DNA from: a bacterium
Lineage (GTDB): Bacteria; UBP15; UBA6099
Assembly: GCA_029564595.1 (NCBI GenBank)
Contig: JAKQPS010000112.1
Span: forward strand, 1-29,461
Length of the DNA: 29,461 nucleotides
Direction of reading: 5' to 3'
Notes under the pieces: model-generated
What the model was told of the DNA's origin: nothing
Seen by the model: the letters and a program-made list of their open reading frames with translations, nothing else
Databases searched by the model: none
Program-made: the position numbers and the translations under genes
In this document: positions 23,244-29,461 of the stretch, one piece after another
Layout of the letters: each line of letters opens with the position of its first letter
Position numbering within the stretch: position 1 is the first letter of the stretch

Positions 23244-24709
23244 AGAAGACCGCAACCTTAGCAGCCCTGAGCGTCGCAATCATCGCCATTGTGGCGGTCG
23301 CCCATTACTTCGACCGGGAGCACTGGGGCTTGGGCTGGGTTCGCATGCTTCTGGCCGTCCCAATCGTTTATGCCGGACTCAACTTCCGCCGCTCCGGCGC
23401 CATCGCGCTCTCGCTTGTCATCTGCGTTCTGCAAGGCCCGCTCGTTATCATAAAATATTCAAAATACGGAAACTTCAGCCCGGACCACGTGACGGCAGTT
23501 ATTTTCATCGCTATCTTTTCCGTCATGTTCGCCCACATACTCCGCAAGGAGCGGGAAAACAACGACTCGCTCGAATACATTCACGAACTGATACGCGCGA
23601 CGCGCGGTAGCATTGACGAAAACAAGCTGTTTGTCACTCTTGAAAACGCGTTCGCGGACAGATGCCAGACGAATGAAACCGCCATACATGTCTTCGGGCC
23701 GGACGGAGCGCTCAGACCATGGAGAGACCCCGGAGCGGCCCCTCTGCCCGCGGGGCATCTTTTCTACAAGGTCGCCGAAACGCGACATTTCATCGTCAGC
23801 GCCAGCCCCGCGCACGACTCCCGCATGGTGTGGACCGGGCATGAAGGCGGCCTCGCCTCAATCTCCCATCTTGCCGCTTTCCCTCTAGGATACGCCGGAA
23901 CCGTGAAAGGCGTAATCTCCGTCCTCAACTCTCCCCCGGAGCGCTTCGACAAAGAGACCATAACATTCTTGGAAGCCGTCAAACAGACCGTCGAAAACAC
24001 TCTCCTGCTAGGCGAAAAGCTCCGCTCCCGCGTCCACCACGAAATGCGAAAAATAAAAATCCGCGACACCTTCACTTCCTACCTTTCTCGCTCAGTCGCC
24101 GAGGAAATTCTTAAAACCCCGGACAAAATCGACCCCGGCGGCGAACTCCGCAACGTCTCCATCATGTTCACCGAAGTGACCAATTTCAGCCTCCTTATGA
24201 AAACCTCGCCCCCGGAACAACTCCTTTCCGACCTCAATGAATTCTTCTCGGCCGCGATAGACACCGTGTTCGAGCACGACGGCGCTCTGGACAAGTTCAT
24301 CGGCGACAATGTCATGGCGTTCTGGGGCGCGCCCCTCGCCGACCCCGACAGCGAGATGAAAGCCGTCTCCTGTGCTGTCAAACTGCAACAGAAACTCGTC
24401 CTTCTGAACGAGAAATGGCAGAGCGAAGGCCGCTCCCCCTTCAACGTCTGCATCGGCATAAACTCCGGCCCCGCCGTCGCAGGCAACATCGGCAGCGTCC
24501 GCCGCATGGAATACACCGTCATCGGCGACAACGTGAACCTCGCCGCGCGCATCAAATCCCTTTCCAGCAAAGACAACATCCCCATCCTCGTCAGCGCCTC
24601 CACCTTCGCAAAAACCAAAGACGCCTTCAGCTATTCCGACCCGCTCGAAGCCGCCGTCAAAGGAAAATCCTCCTCCATCACCGTCTTCCGCCTTTTGATA
24701 GACGACTGA
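23240..24709 (+). CDS. Membrane-bound class III nucleotide cyclase, first metal Asp replaced by Glu
   Basis: Started at the ATG overlapping the previous stop, the protein has 489 residues. Three short membrane helices (about 5-22, 33-72, 84-100) precede a degenerate GAF-like region (about 105-260) and a cyclase domain (about 300-450). K352 and D356 (DKFIGDNVMAFWGAP), T426 and the full GDNVNLAAR block (N433, R437) are intact. The first metal site, normally F-S-D-I/V, reads IMFTEVTNFS, so the Asp is replaced by E312. This is complementary to the upstream cyclase, which keeps both metal Asps but lacks N and R. Because class III active sites form at dimer interfaces, a C1/C2-like heterodimer is a reasonable inference. 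Glu may still bind metal, so partial homodimer activity cannot be excluded. Confidence 0.9.
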   Translation: MKKTATLAALSVAIIAIVAVAHYFDREHWGLGWVRMLLAVPIVYAGLNFRRSGAIALSLVICVLQGPLVIIKYSKYGNFSPDHVTAVIFIAIFSVMFAHILRKERENNDSLEYIHELIRATRGSIDENKLFVTLENAFADRCQTNETAIHVFGPDGALRPWRDPGAAPLPAGHLFYKVAETRHFIVSASPAHDSRMVWTGHEGGLASISHLAAFPLGYAGTVKGVISVLNSPPERFDKETITFLEAVKQTVENTLLLGEKLRSRVHHEMRKIKIRDTFTSYLSRSVAEEILKTPDKIDPGGELRNVSIMFTEVTNFSLLMKTSPPEQLLSDLNEFFSAAIDTVFEHDGALDKFIGDNVMAFWGAPLADPDSEMKAVSCAVKLQQKLVLLNEKWQSEGRSPFNVCIGINSGPAVAGNIGSVRRMEYTVIGDNVNLAARIKSLSSKDNIPILVSASTFAKTKDAFSYSDPLEAAVKGKSSSITVFRLLIDD

Positions 24710-24722
24710 AAACATATTAACA

Positions 24723-26948
24723 ATGGCTGAAAACGCTCAACACAATCATATTGCGGAACACGCCGACGGCTGCGCAAAGACGGGCCGTTTCGTTTTGATG
24801 TCGCTGTTCGCATTGTGCCCGTTCGCGGCGCTGCCTGCCGCATATAATCCGTACGGCGTAAAGACAGCGTTCTTCATGACGGGCATCGCCGTGTTATTTG
24901 CGACTGTCTCCATGTTCCGAGGCGGAGCGCCCGCAGCGGGCGCTTTGCGCGCCCCTGTCGGAGCTTCAATTGTTTTTATGACTTTAGTCGCGGCCGCCTC
25001 TTTCGCAGTGGCGGCAAACCGTTATCTGGCCCTAAAGGACATCATGCTGTTTATCGGTTTTTCTTTGATGTTCATATCAACGGCCGCAATCATCCGCGAT
25101 TCAAGGCAGATTAAAACGCTGATGTCCGTTTCGGTGGTCGCCGCCGTTCTCATGTCTATAATAGCTCTCCTTCAATACATAAGGATTCTTCCTTACTTGT
25201 ACGTTGACTGGGGCGTGAGGGTGGCCGGAATGTTCGACGACCCGAACATTCTGGGCGGATATATCCTGTGGAACTTCGTTTTCGCGGTCGTCCTCATGAT
25301 ATTGGAGGAAAGAAGTCGGGCAAAGCTGTTCTGGAGCGCAAGCTGCCTTATGCTTCTTATATGCCTGCTGATAAGCTACAGCCGCAGCGCTTGGCTTGCG
25401 GGCATCGCAGCTTTCGCCGCTCTGCTCGTCTGCTTGTTGATTATCGACAGAAAACGTTTTCGCGCGCTCATCAAGCTTGCCGTCGCGATTGCTCTGGTGG
25501 GAGCGCTTTTTGCCGCTTACACATACAAATATTCTCCGCGCGGCTCGAACATCGTTCACAGGGCGCAAAGCTCCTTGTCATTCGCGTCCGGCGAAGGCAA
25601 ACCGCGCTTGGTCATGTGGCGCGGCGGCGCGGAAATGGCTTTGGACAACCCGCTCTTGGGCGTCGGAGCCGGCAACCTTAAAATCTTTCTCCCTCTTTAC
25701 ACTAAAGACTCGCTCGCCAGAAACAGCGATTTGGATTTTATTTATGTTTCGCACATTTATAACGATTACATTCAGATGGCCGCGCAGTCAGGATTCATCG
25801 GTCTTGCCGCCCTGCTCTTTTTCGTGTTTTCTTTCTTCCGCGTTTCGGCAAAAAACATCCGCGCTCGCAGCGAGCTTTGCGTCGAAGACAAAATCATTGC
25901 CGCCGCCCTTTGCTCCGCCGCCGCCGGAATCCTTTTCAGGGGCATGGCTTTTCAGTCCGTAATATACAGTCCTTTGGAGTGGTTTCCGCTCGCGGCGTTC
26001 GCCGGTTGCGTGTCGGTACTGAGGTCAAGCGGCGCTTCCGTGTCGCGCAACCATAATGCAAACCCTTCAGCGGCGTCCAGATACGGGCTTCCGCTCGCCG
26101 CGCTGATATTCCTATGCGCGTGCCTGATGATATATGTTCCCCAAACATTCGCCGATGTCTCGTTTCGAAAAAGCGTGGAAGCCTCGAACAATCTCGATTT
26201 CGACGAAGCCGAACTCCATGCCCGGCGCGCCATCGAAGCCTCTCCTTATGACGAAGAGCTAATTTTTCATTATGCGGCGTCGCTGAATGACGCAGGCAAA
26301 TCGGACGACGCTCTTTGGACTTTTTTCAAGGCCCGCGACATACAGCCCAATTACGCCCCGGTATATTTCAGAATCGGGAGCATACAGTTCAAGAAAGGCA
26401 GGCATGTCGAAGCGCTGGAGCAGTTCCGACGCTCGCTGTGGCTCGCTCCCAACCACGCGCCCTCAAAGGCTATGGCTGCCAGATGCTTTTTGCTGTTGGG
26501 CGATTATAAGGCCGCCGCCGCAGGATACTCCGCCCTTGCGGAACAATTCCCGGACTCCTTCGAATACCGTCTTTACCTCGGAATATCCTATCGCAGACTG
26601 TTGCGGCTTGAAGACGCCCGCAGGCAGCTTCTCGAAGCGCGCCACTTAGACCCGAAATCCCAGCTTGCCGCTTTCAACTTAGCCGCCGTCCTTTCTATGC
26701 AGGACAAACATGACAACGCCGTGACGATTCTTGATGAATTGCTGTCAACCAATCCCTCGCATTCCGAAGCTTTGCTGCTGATGTCCTATGTGAGTTTCAA
26801 GCTTAATAAATTTGACTCGGCGGAGAAATATCTTAGACAATATCTGGCCGTCAAAGGAACCGCCATCGAAACTATCCTCGCAGAATTGGGACAAGATTCC
26901 CTGAACGAAGCAAATTACTTATCCATATACGATAAAGCCGCCAGATAA
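24723..26948 (+). CDS. O-antigen ligase (WaaL/Wzy_C-type) with C-terminal TPR domain
   Basis: The 741-residue protein has about twelve membrane helices up to residue 460. It carries the Wzy_C signature: RVAGMFDDPNILGGYILW (166-183, R166), SRSAWLAG (220-227) and GVGAGNLKIFLPLY with SHIYNDYIQMAAQSGFIGL (312-361, H344). About six TPR units follow (485-735). Members join or polymerise lipid-linked glycans at the periplasmic face of the inner membrane. The TPR tail is found in some bacterial ligases and in PglL-like oligosaccharyltransferases, so protein O-glycosylation is also possible. It starts 13 bp after the second cyclase with no strong ribosome site, so it is probably the last gene of the cyclase operon. 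Confidence 0.85.
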   Translation: MAENAQHNHIAEHADGCAKTGRFVLMSLFALCPFAALPAAYNPYGVKTAFFMTGIAVLFATVSMFRGGAPAAGALRAPVGASIVFMTLVAAASFAVAANRYLALKDIMLFIGFSLMFISTAAIIRDSRQIKTLMSVSVVAAVLMSIIALLQYIRILPYLYVDWGVRVAGMFDDPNILGGYILWNFVFAVVLMILEERSRAKLFWSASCLMLLICLLISYSRSAWLAGIAAFAALLVCLLIIDRKRFRALIKLAVAIALVGALFAAYTYKYSPRGSNIVHRAQSSLSFASGEGKPRLVMWRGGAEMALDNPLLGVGAGNLKIFLPLYTKDSLARNSDLDFIYVSHIYNDYIQMAAQSGFIGLAALLFFVFSFFRVSAKNIRARSELCVEDKIIAAALCSAAAGILFRGMAFQSVIYSPLEWFPLAAFAGCVSVLRSSGASVSRNHNANPSAASRYGLPLAALIFLCACLMIYVPQTFADVSFRKSVEASNNLDFDEAELHARRAIEASPYDEELIFHYAASLNDAGKSDDALWTFFKARDIQPNYAPVYFRIGSIQFKKGRHVEALEQFRRSLWLAPNHAPSKAMAARCFLLLGDYKAAAAGYSALAEQFPDSFEYRLYLGISYRRLLRLEDARRQLLEARHLDPKSQLAAFNLAAVLSMQDKHDNAVTILDELLSTNPSHSEALLLMSYVSFKLNKFDSAEKYLRQYLAVKGTAIETILAELGQDSLNEANYLSIYDKAAR

Positions 26949-26966
26949 TTACTTCCGCTCTTGAAA

Positions 26967-27030
26967 ATAGGTGCGGGGTTTCCCCGCCCCTAATTGCCCC
27001 CGTTATCAGGCGCGGAAACCGCGCCCTTTA
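26967..27030. repeat. 64-bp MITE-like palindrome, copy 1 (degenerate ends)
   Basis: It aligns without gaps to 28201-28264 with 7 differences in 64. The inner GCGGGG-TTT-CCCCGC hairpin is kept and the terminal inverted repeats are damaged. It directly follows the O-antigen ligase gene. Confidence 0.75.
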
Positions 27031-27127
27031 AGCAGGATGCCATATCCGGAAAGATACGATTCTGTGACGGTCGCGCGAAGATGTGTTATCATATAAATAA
27101 ATACCTGCGGCAAGCGGGTGGCGGACA

Positions 27128-27259
27128 ATGACACAGACAGAACTTCTGCAACTCATTAAGAATAAGCTCAAAGAACTCTACGGTTTCCGTTTTCATGGAC
27201 TGGCGCAACGTTTTTTGCGGCAAGGAGAAGGATTTGAAAAAACTCAGACTATACCTTGA
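27128..27259 (+). pseudogene. Truncated MNT-type nucleotidyltransferase N-terminus
   Basis: A 43-codon frame reads MTQTELLQLIKNKLKEL, then YGFRFHG. This matches the first helix and strand of minimal nucleotidyltransferase-domain proteins, where a VVLFGSxARGE block should follow. Instead the frame reads LAQRF and ends inside the PIN gene. The catalytic GSxxR and DxD motifs are absent, so it cannot be functional. It is best read as a deletion remnant joined to the leader of the PIN gene. Confidence 0.55.
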
Positions 27260-27716
27260 AACTTCTGTCTGGAACTTTCTTTTCGCGGACGACGCGCCCT
27301 ATAAAAAAGAGGCTACGGAGAAGCTGTTTTCCGAGATAGAACAGGGCGAATATTCCATATTTATTTCCGATATCGTCTTGAGGGAAATTAATAACGCAAG
27401 CGATCTAAAACGAAAGAAACTTGTTGATAAGATTGTAAAATATTCGCCTGTGGCGCTCGATGAGGATGCTGAAGTCGCAAATCTTGTTCAGTATTATCTT
27501 GAGAACGGTCTTCTAACAGAAAAACAGTCAGCGGATATCAGCCACCTTTCTGTCGCCACCGTGAATGATATCGATGTGCTTGTGAGTTGGAACATGCGAC
27601 ATATTGTTAAGCGGAAAACAAAAATACTCGTTAACGCGTTGAATCAAATCAGGGGATACAGACCTAATGAGATTTGCACCCCCGAAGAGGTGATTGATTA
27701 TGACACAGATGAATGA
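27234..27716 (+). CDS. PIN-domain protein, probable VapC-like toxin
   Basis: The 160-residue protein starts at TTG 27234, which has AAGGAG six bases upstream; a longer ATG frame at 27195 lacks a site and adds non-family residues. It carries LYLETSVWNFLFADD (7-20, first acid E9 instead of the common Asp), VLREINNA (E51), SADISHLSVA (D101) and DIDVLVSWNMRHI (D114, W-N-x-x-H). This is the PIN ribonuclease subgroup with a Glu in the first site. It likely cleaves RNA when not held by its partner. It overlaps the following small gene by 17 bases, as in toxin-antitoxin pairs, although the toxin comes first here. Confidence 0.8.
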   Translation: MKKLRLYLETSVWNFLFADDAPYKKEATEKLFSEIEQGEYSIFISDIVLREINNASDLKRKKLVDKIVKYSPVALDEDAEVANLVQYYLENGLLTEKQSADISHLSVATVNDIDVLVSWNMRHIVKRKTKILVNALNQIRGYRPNEICTPEEVIDYDTDE

Positions 27717-27888
27717 GCCGAAAGCGATGGCTGAAATCAGAGTCATCAGAGAAAAACTGTCCGAGGAACTCAACAACATGACGCCCGAAGAGCGCATAGC
27801 TCACATAAAAAAAGGCGCGACTGATATTGAACGCGAATTCGGATTCAAGTTGAAAAGACATAAAAAAGAAACTTCCGCCACAGCATAG
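27700..27888 (+). CDS. Small partner of the PIN protein, putative antitoxin
   Basis: The 62-residue protein (ATG 27700, GAGGTG nine bases upstream) is charged and helical: AMAEIRVIREKLSEELNNMTPEERIAHIKKGA, ending in a basic tail KRHKKE. Small proteins with the I-R-E-K...MTPEE pattern are commonly found beside PIN proteins of this subgroup. No DNA-binding fold is obvious. The antitoxin role is inferred from overlap and pairing. Confidence 0.65.
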   Translation: MTQMNEPKAMAEIRVIREKLSEELNNMTPEERIAHIKKGATDIEREFGFKLKRHKKETSATA

Positions 27889-28019
27889 TTCCGCTAAAAT
27901 GCGCATCGCGCGCGTTTATATCAATTCTTAACTAGAAAACTAGAGACAATGATGCTGTTGAAAAAAGATACAAGCTCCAAGTCGCCGCCCCTAAACTTGC
28001 TTTGTTGACGCACGCCATA

Positions 28020-28183
28020 TTGAAAAACGGGACTGGCAACGCAGCCTCTGCGGCTGCCTGTGCCCGCTTTTCGCCGCTCCGCTATTTCAACATCATAAAC
28101 AAGCGACACTCATCGTTGCCAAGGTCTCCTTGGCAACGGATAGTCAGAAAGCTCTGCTTTCTCCGCTCTCGTTTAGTCGTTCG
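28020..28183 (+). repeat. Long repeat unit A
   Basis: Unit A shares its whole length with unit B (28327-28482). The last 96 bases (28088-28183 versus 28387-28482) differ at only two positions, so duplication is recent. It contains hairpins CGTTGCCAAGG-TCT-CCTTGGCAACG (28114-28138) and AGAAAGC-TCT-GCTTTCT. No coding signal is seen. Confidence 0.8.
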
Positions 28184-28200
28184 AAAGGCGCTTTTTTGCG

Positions 28201-28264
28201 GTAGGGGCGGGGTTTCCCCGCCCCAAATTGCCCCCGTTATCAGGCGCGGAAACTGCGCCCCTAC
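28201..28264. repeat. 64-bp MITE-like palindrome, copy 2 (intact ends)
   Basis: Perfect 9-bp terminal inverted repeats GTAGGGGCG/CGCCCCTAC (28201-28209, 28256-28264) enclose a perfect hairpin GGGGCGGGG-TTT-CCCCGCCCC. The size and ends fit a non-autonomous palindromic element. Confidence 0.75.
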
Positions 28265-28326
28265 ATAACAATACAAATACGGTCGACACCCTCATCACCT
28301 TTGTGGGAGCGCTCCGTGCGAATATC

Positions 28327-28482
28327 GGGGACTGGCAGCGCGCGTCATAGCGATGCCTGTGCCCGCTTTTCGCCGCTCCGCGAATACAACATCATAAACA
28401 GGCGACACTCATCGTTGCCAAGGTCTCCTTGGGAACGGATAGTCAGAAAGCTCTGCTTTCTCCGCTCTCGTTTAGTCGTTCG
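28327..28482 (+). repeat. Long repeat unit B
   Basis: This is the near-identical partner of unit A, with a related TGCCTGTGCCCGCTTTTCGC block at its left. Its CGTTGCCAAGG hairpin carries one mismatch (28413-28437). Confidence 0.8.
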
Positions 28483-28505
28483 TTGCCAAGGTGACCTTGG
28501 CAACG
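28481..28505. repeat. Third CGTTGCCAAGG hairpin
   Basis: A perfect 11-bp stem CGTTGCCAAGG/CCTTGGCAACG with loop TGA is attached to the end of unit B. The loop differs from the TCT of the other two, so the stem spreads as its own unit. Confidence 0.75.
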
Positions 28506-28571
28506 ATGAGAAGATCAGCCAAATATCATGTGGAACTTTGGAGCGTCACAATTCATTGTCGCTTTGCTTTT

Positions 28572-28633
28572 GCCGGGAATTCATTCCCGGCTCCCGTGTA
28601 GGGCGGGAACGCCGATTCCCGCCGCCAATTGCG
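28572..28633. repeat. Two adjacent hairpins of the palindrome family
   Basis: GCCGGGAAT-TC-ATTCCCGGC (28572-28591) is followed by GTAGG plus GGCGGGAA-N6-TTCCCGCC (28602-28623) and CCAATTGCG. The second resembles a diverged member of the 64-bp element. No open frame of substance overlaps. Confidence 0.55.
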
Positions 28634-28712
28634 AAAAACGAGGACTTGCAACACGACCTTTGCGGCTGCCTGTGCCCGCTTTTCGCCGCTCAGCAGATAC
28701 AACACAATAAAT
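28632..28712 (+). repeat. Long repeat unit C (partial)
   Basis: It matches the left part of unit A (GAAAAACG..GACT.GCAAC, GCGGCTGCCTGTGCCCGC, TTTTCGCCGCTC) but lacks the right half with the hairpins. The stretch from 28713 to 28906 is AT-rich and shows only a weak promoter for the next gene. Confidence 0.65.
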
Positions 28713-28856
28713 AGGTGGGTGTCTTAATTATCCTATTTTCTATTTTTTTATCACTGTCCATATTATTTCCTTTACTTCAACAATCTCATAGAACTATAAT
28801 TTCAATAATCTTTGCTTATTGTAGATATTGCGCAAATGAAATGATTTATTTCTATA

Positions 28857-28886
28857 TTGATGTTATAGTTAAAACCCTAATTTTAT
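28857..28886 (+). promoter_or_regulatory. Weak promoter of the orphan gene
   Basis: TTGATG (28857-28862) and TTTTAT (28881-28886) with an 18-bp spacer precede the orphan gene. Both boxes are imperfect. Confidence 0.3.
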
Positions 28887-28906
28887 AGGTTTTATGGAGT
28901 CATAAA

Positions 28907-29269
28907 ATGCTTTCTGGAGAACAAAAGAAGGATATAATCGAACACATAAACCTTAAGTATGCTAAAATTGCTGATAATATCCAATCTAGCAAGCAAGAGA
29001 TCTTCAATCGCATTGAGCATGAAATGGCAACTAGAGGCATTCGCAAATCAGGAATAATGTATGGCAAGATTCTAGAAGCTCAAAAAACAGCACTCAAGGA
29101 TATGATTACAGCAAGAGCTGATTTGATTAAAGAATGTGTTTTAATAACAACCGATAGTCTTGAATCTGAAGATATTGATTGGATTTACAGCGATGTGCTC
29201 AAAACATTTGAATACGAGTTCAAGAAAGCTTACAAGGAAATGCTCAGCAGTCGTTTTGTATCAGATTGA
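28907..29269 (+). CDS. Orphan helical protein, probably truncated by an IS insertion
   Basis: The 120-residue product is charged and mostly helical (EQKKDIIEHINLKYAKIADNI, FEYEFKKAYKEML), with no membrane segment or recognised domain. GGAG lies seven bases before the ATG. The gene is AT-rich, unlike the backbone. Its TGA stop (29267-29269) is exactly the first three bases of the predicted IS3-family terminal repeat, so the original reading frame probably continued further. No function can be given. Confidence 0.6.
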   Translation: MLSGEQKKDIIEHINLKYAKIADNIQSSKQEIFNRIEHEMATRGIRKSGIMYGKILEAQKTALKDMITARADLIKECVLITTDSLESEDIDWIYSDVLKTFEYEFKKAYKEMLSSRFVSD

Positions 29270-29461
29270 TCTGCCCCCATTTATAGTACCAGTCAGAAAG
29301 TTAGGGTTTTCTCTTTCGTAGTCTCCGTCTCCGTCGAAGTGTCGTCAATGCTGTCTCCGCTATGGAAGCGTAAGGAGACAGGAGGTCGACTGGAGCTTCC
29401 ATAGCGGAGTGAAAATTCCGACGGCGTCATGTATCCAAGCGAGCTATGCGGCCGGAACTCA
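29267..29461 (-). mobile_element. IS3-family insertion sequence, right part at the window edge
   Basis: The element begins with TGATCTGCCCCC (29267-29278), the TG-initiated C-rich end typical of IS3-family terminal repeats, followed by the 3' end of a transposase gene on the minus strand. The rest of the element lies outside the window. Confidence 0.75.
29293..29461 (-). CDS. IS3-family transposase C-terminus (rve integrase), 5' end missing
   Basis: The minus-strand frame entering from the right edge reads EFRPHSSLGYMTPSEF, the hallmark end of the DDE integrase domain in IS3-family OrfB transposases. A low-complexity tail rich in Ser, Thr and Glu follows, with a stop at 29293-29295. The catalytic Asp residues lie outside the window. 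It moves the element by a copy-and-paste circle mechanism, as known for the family. Confidence 0.85.
   Translation of the reverse strand, partial: EFRPHSSLGYMTPSEFSLRYGSSSRPPVSLRFHSGDSIDDTSTETETTKEKTLTF

Noticed and set aside
28020-28712. Possible CRISPR array
   Set aside because: The repeats are long, few and unequal, contain hairpins, and have no regular spacers or cas genes.

Overview
The window looks like chromosomal DNA from an uncultivated diderm (Gram-negative-type) bacterium. The signs are a lipoprotein signal, pilin-like, dockerin-like and PD40 surface proteins, an O-antigen ligase fused to TPRs, a DUF5693 membrane protein, and a moderately GC-rich backbone broken by AT-richer islands. 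The phylum cannot be fixed from the sequence alone. No rRNA, tRNA or CRISPR array was found.

Region 1 (1-4722, all minus strand, AT-richer) reads from a MerR-type regulator with its own consensus promoter into a run of probable cell-surface genes. These are a protein with a Cys/His clan-CD-like (caspase-like) domain, a four-helix membrane protein ending in a type IV pilin-like domain, an EF-hand/dockerin-like protein that may have lost its N-terminus, and a large lipoprotein (PEGA, PKD-like and PD40 propeller domains) that leaves the left edge. A 23-bp motif occurs twice, once at the regulator's own promoter and once in front of the surface genes, which suggests a small regulon.

Region 2 (4791-12220, minus strand, GC-rich) is a carbohydrate operon: a GH38 alpha-mannosidase, a six-hairpin glycosidase and a DUF5693 membrane protein. 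It has a near-consensus promoter overlapped by an 8-8-8 palindrome. It is bracketed by two copies, in opposite orientation, of a nested-hairpin palindromic repeat. An AT-rich NDT/TIR-like gene sits just outside.

Region 3 (13057-19739) holds mostly single metabolic and transport genes: a secreted CocE/S15-type hydrolase with a calcium-loop insertion, an amidohydrolase-2 enzyme, a CaCA Na+/Ca2+ antiporter, an OPA-type sugar-phosphate MFS transporter and a YdjM/DUF457-like membrane protein.

Region 4 (19888-26948, plus strand) is the most unusual block. Two membrane-bound class III nucleotide cyclases carry complementary active-site defects. They are separated by two unrecognised multispanning membrane proteins and followed by an O-antigen ligase with TPRs. 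Stop/start overlaps and short gaps indicate one operon. The simplest reading is a heterodimeric cyclase tied to envelope polysaccharide assembly.

Region 5 (26949-29461) is a mobile, repeat-rich island. It has a PIN toxin with a small partner gene, a truncated nucleotidyltransferase remnant, MITE-like palindromes, a recently duplicated repeat of about 155 bp, and an orphan gene whose stop codon coincides with the terminal TGA of an IS3-family element running off the right edge.
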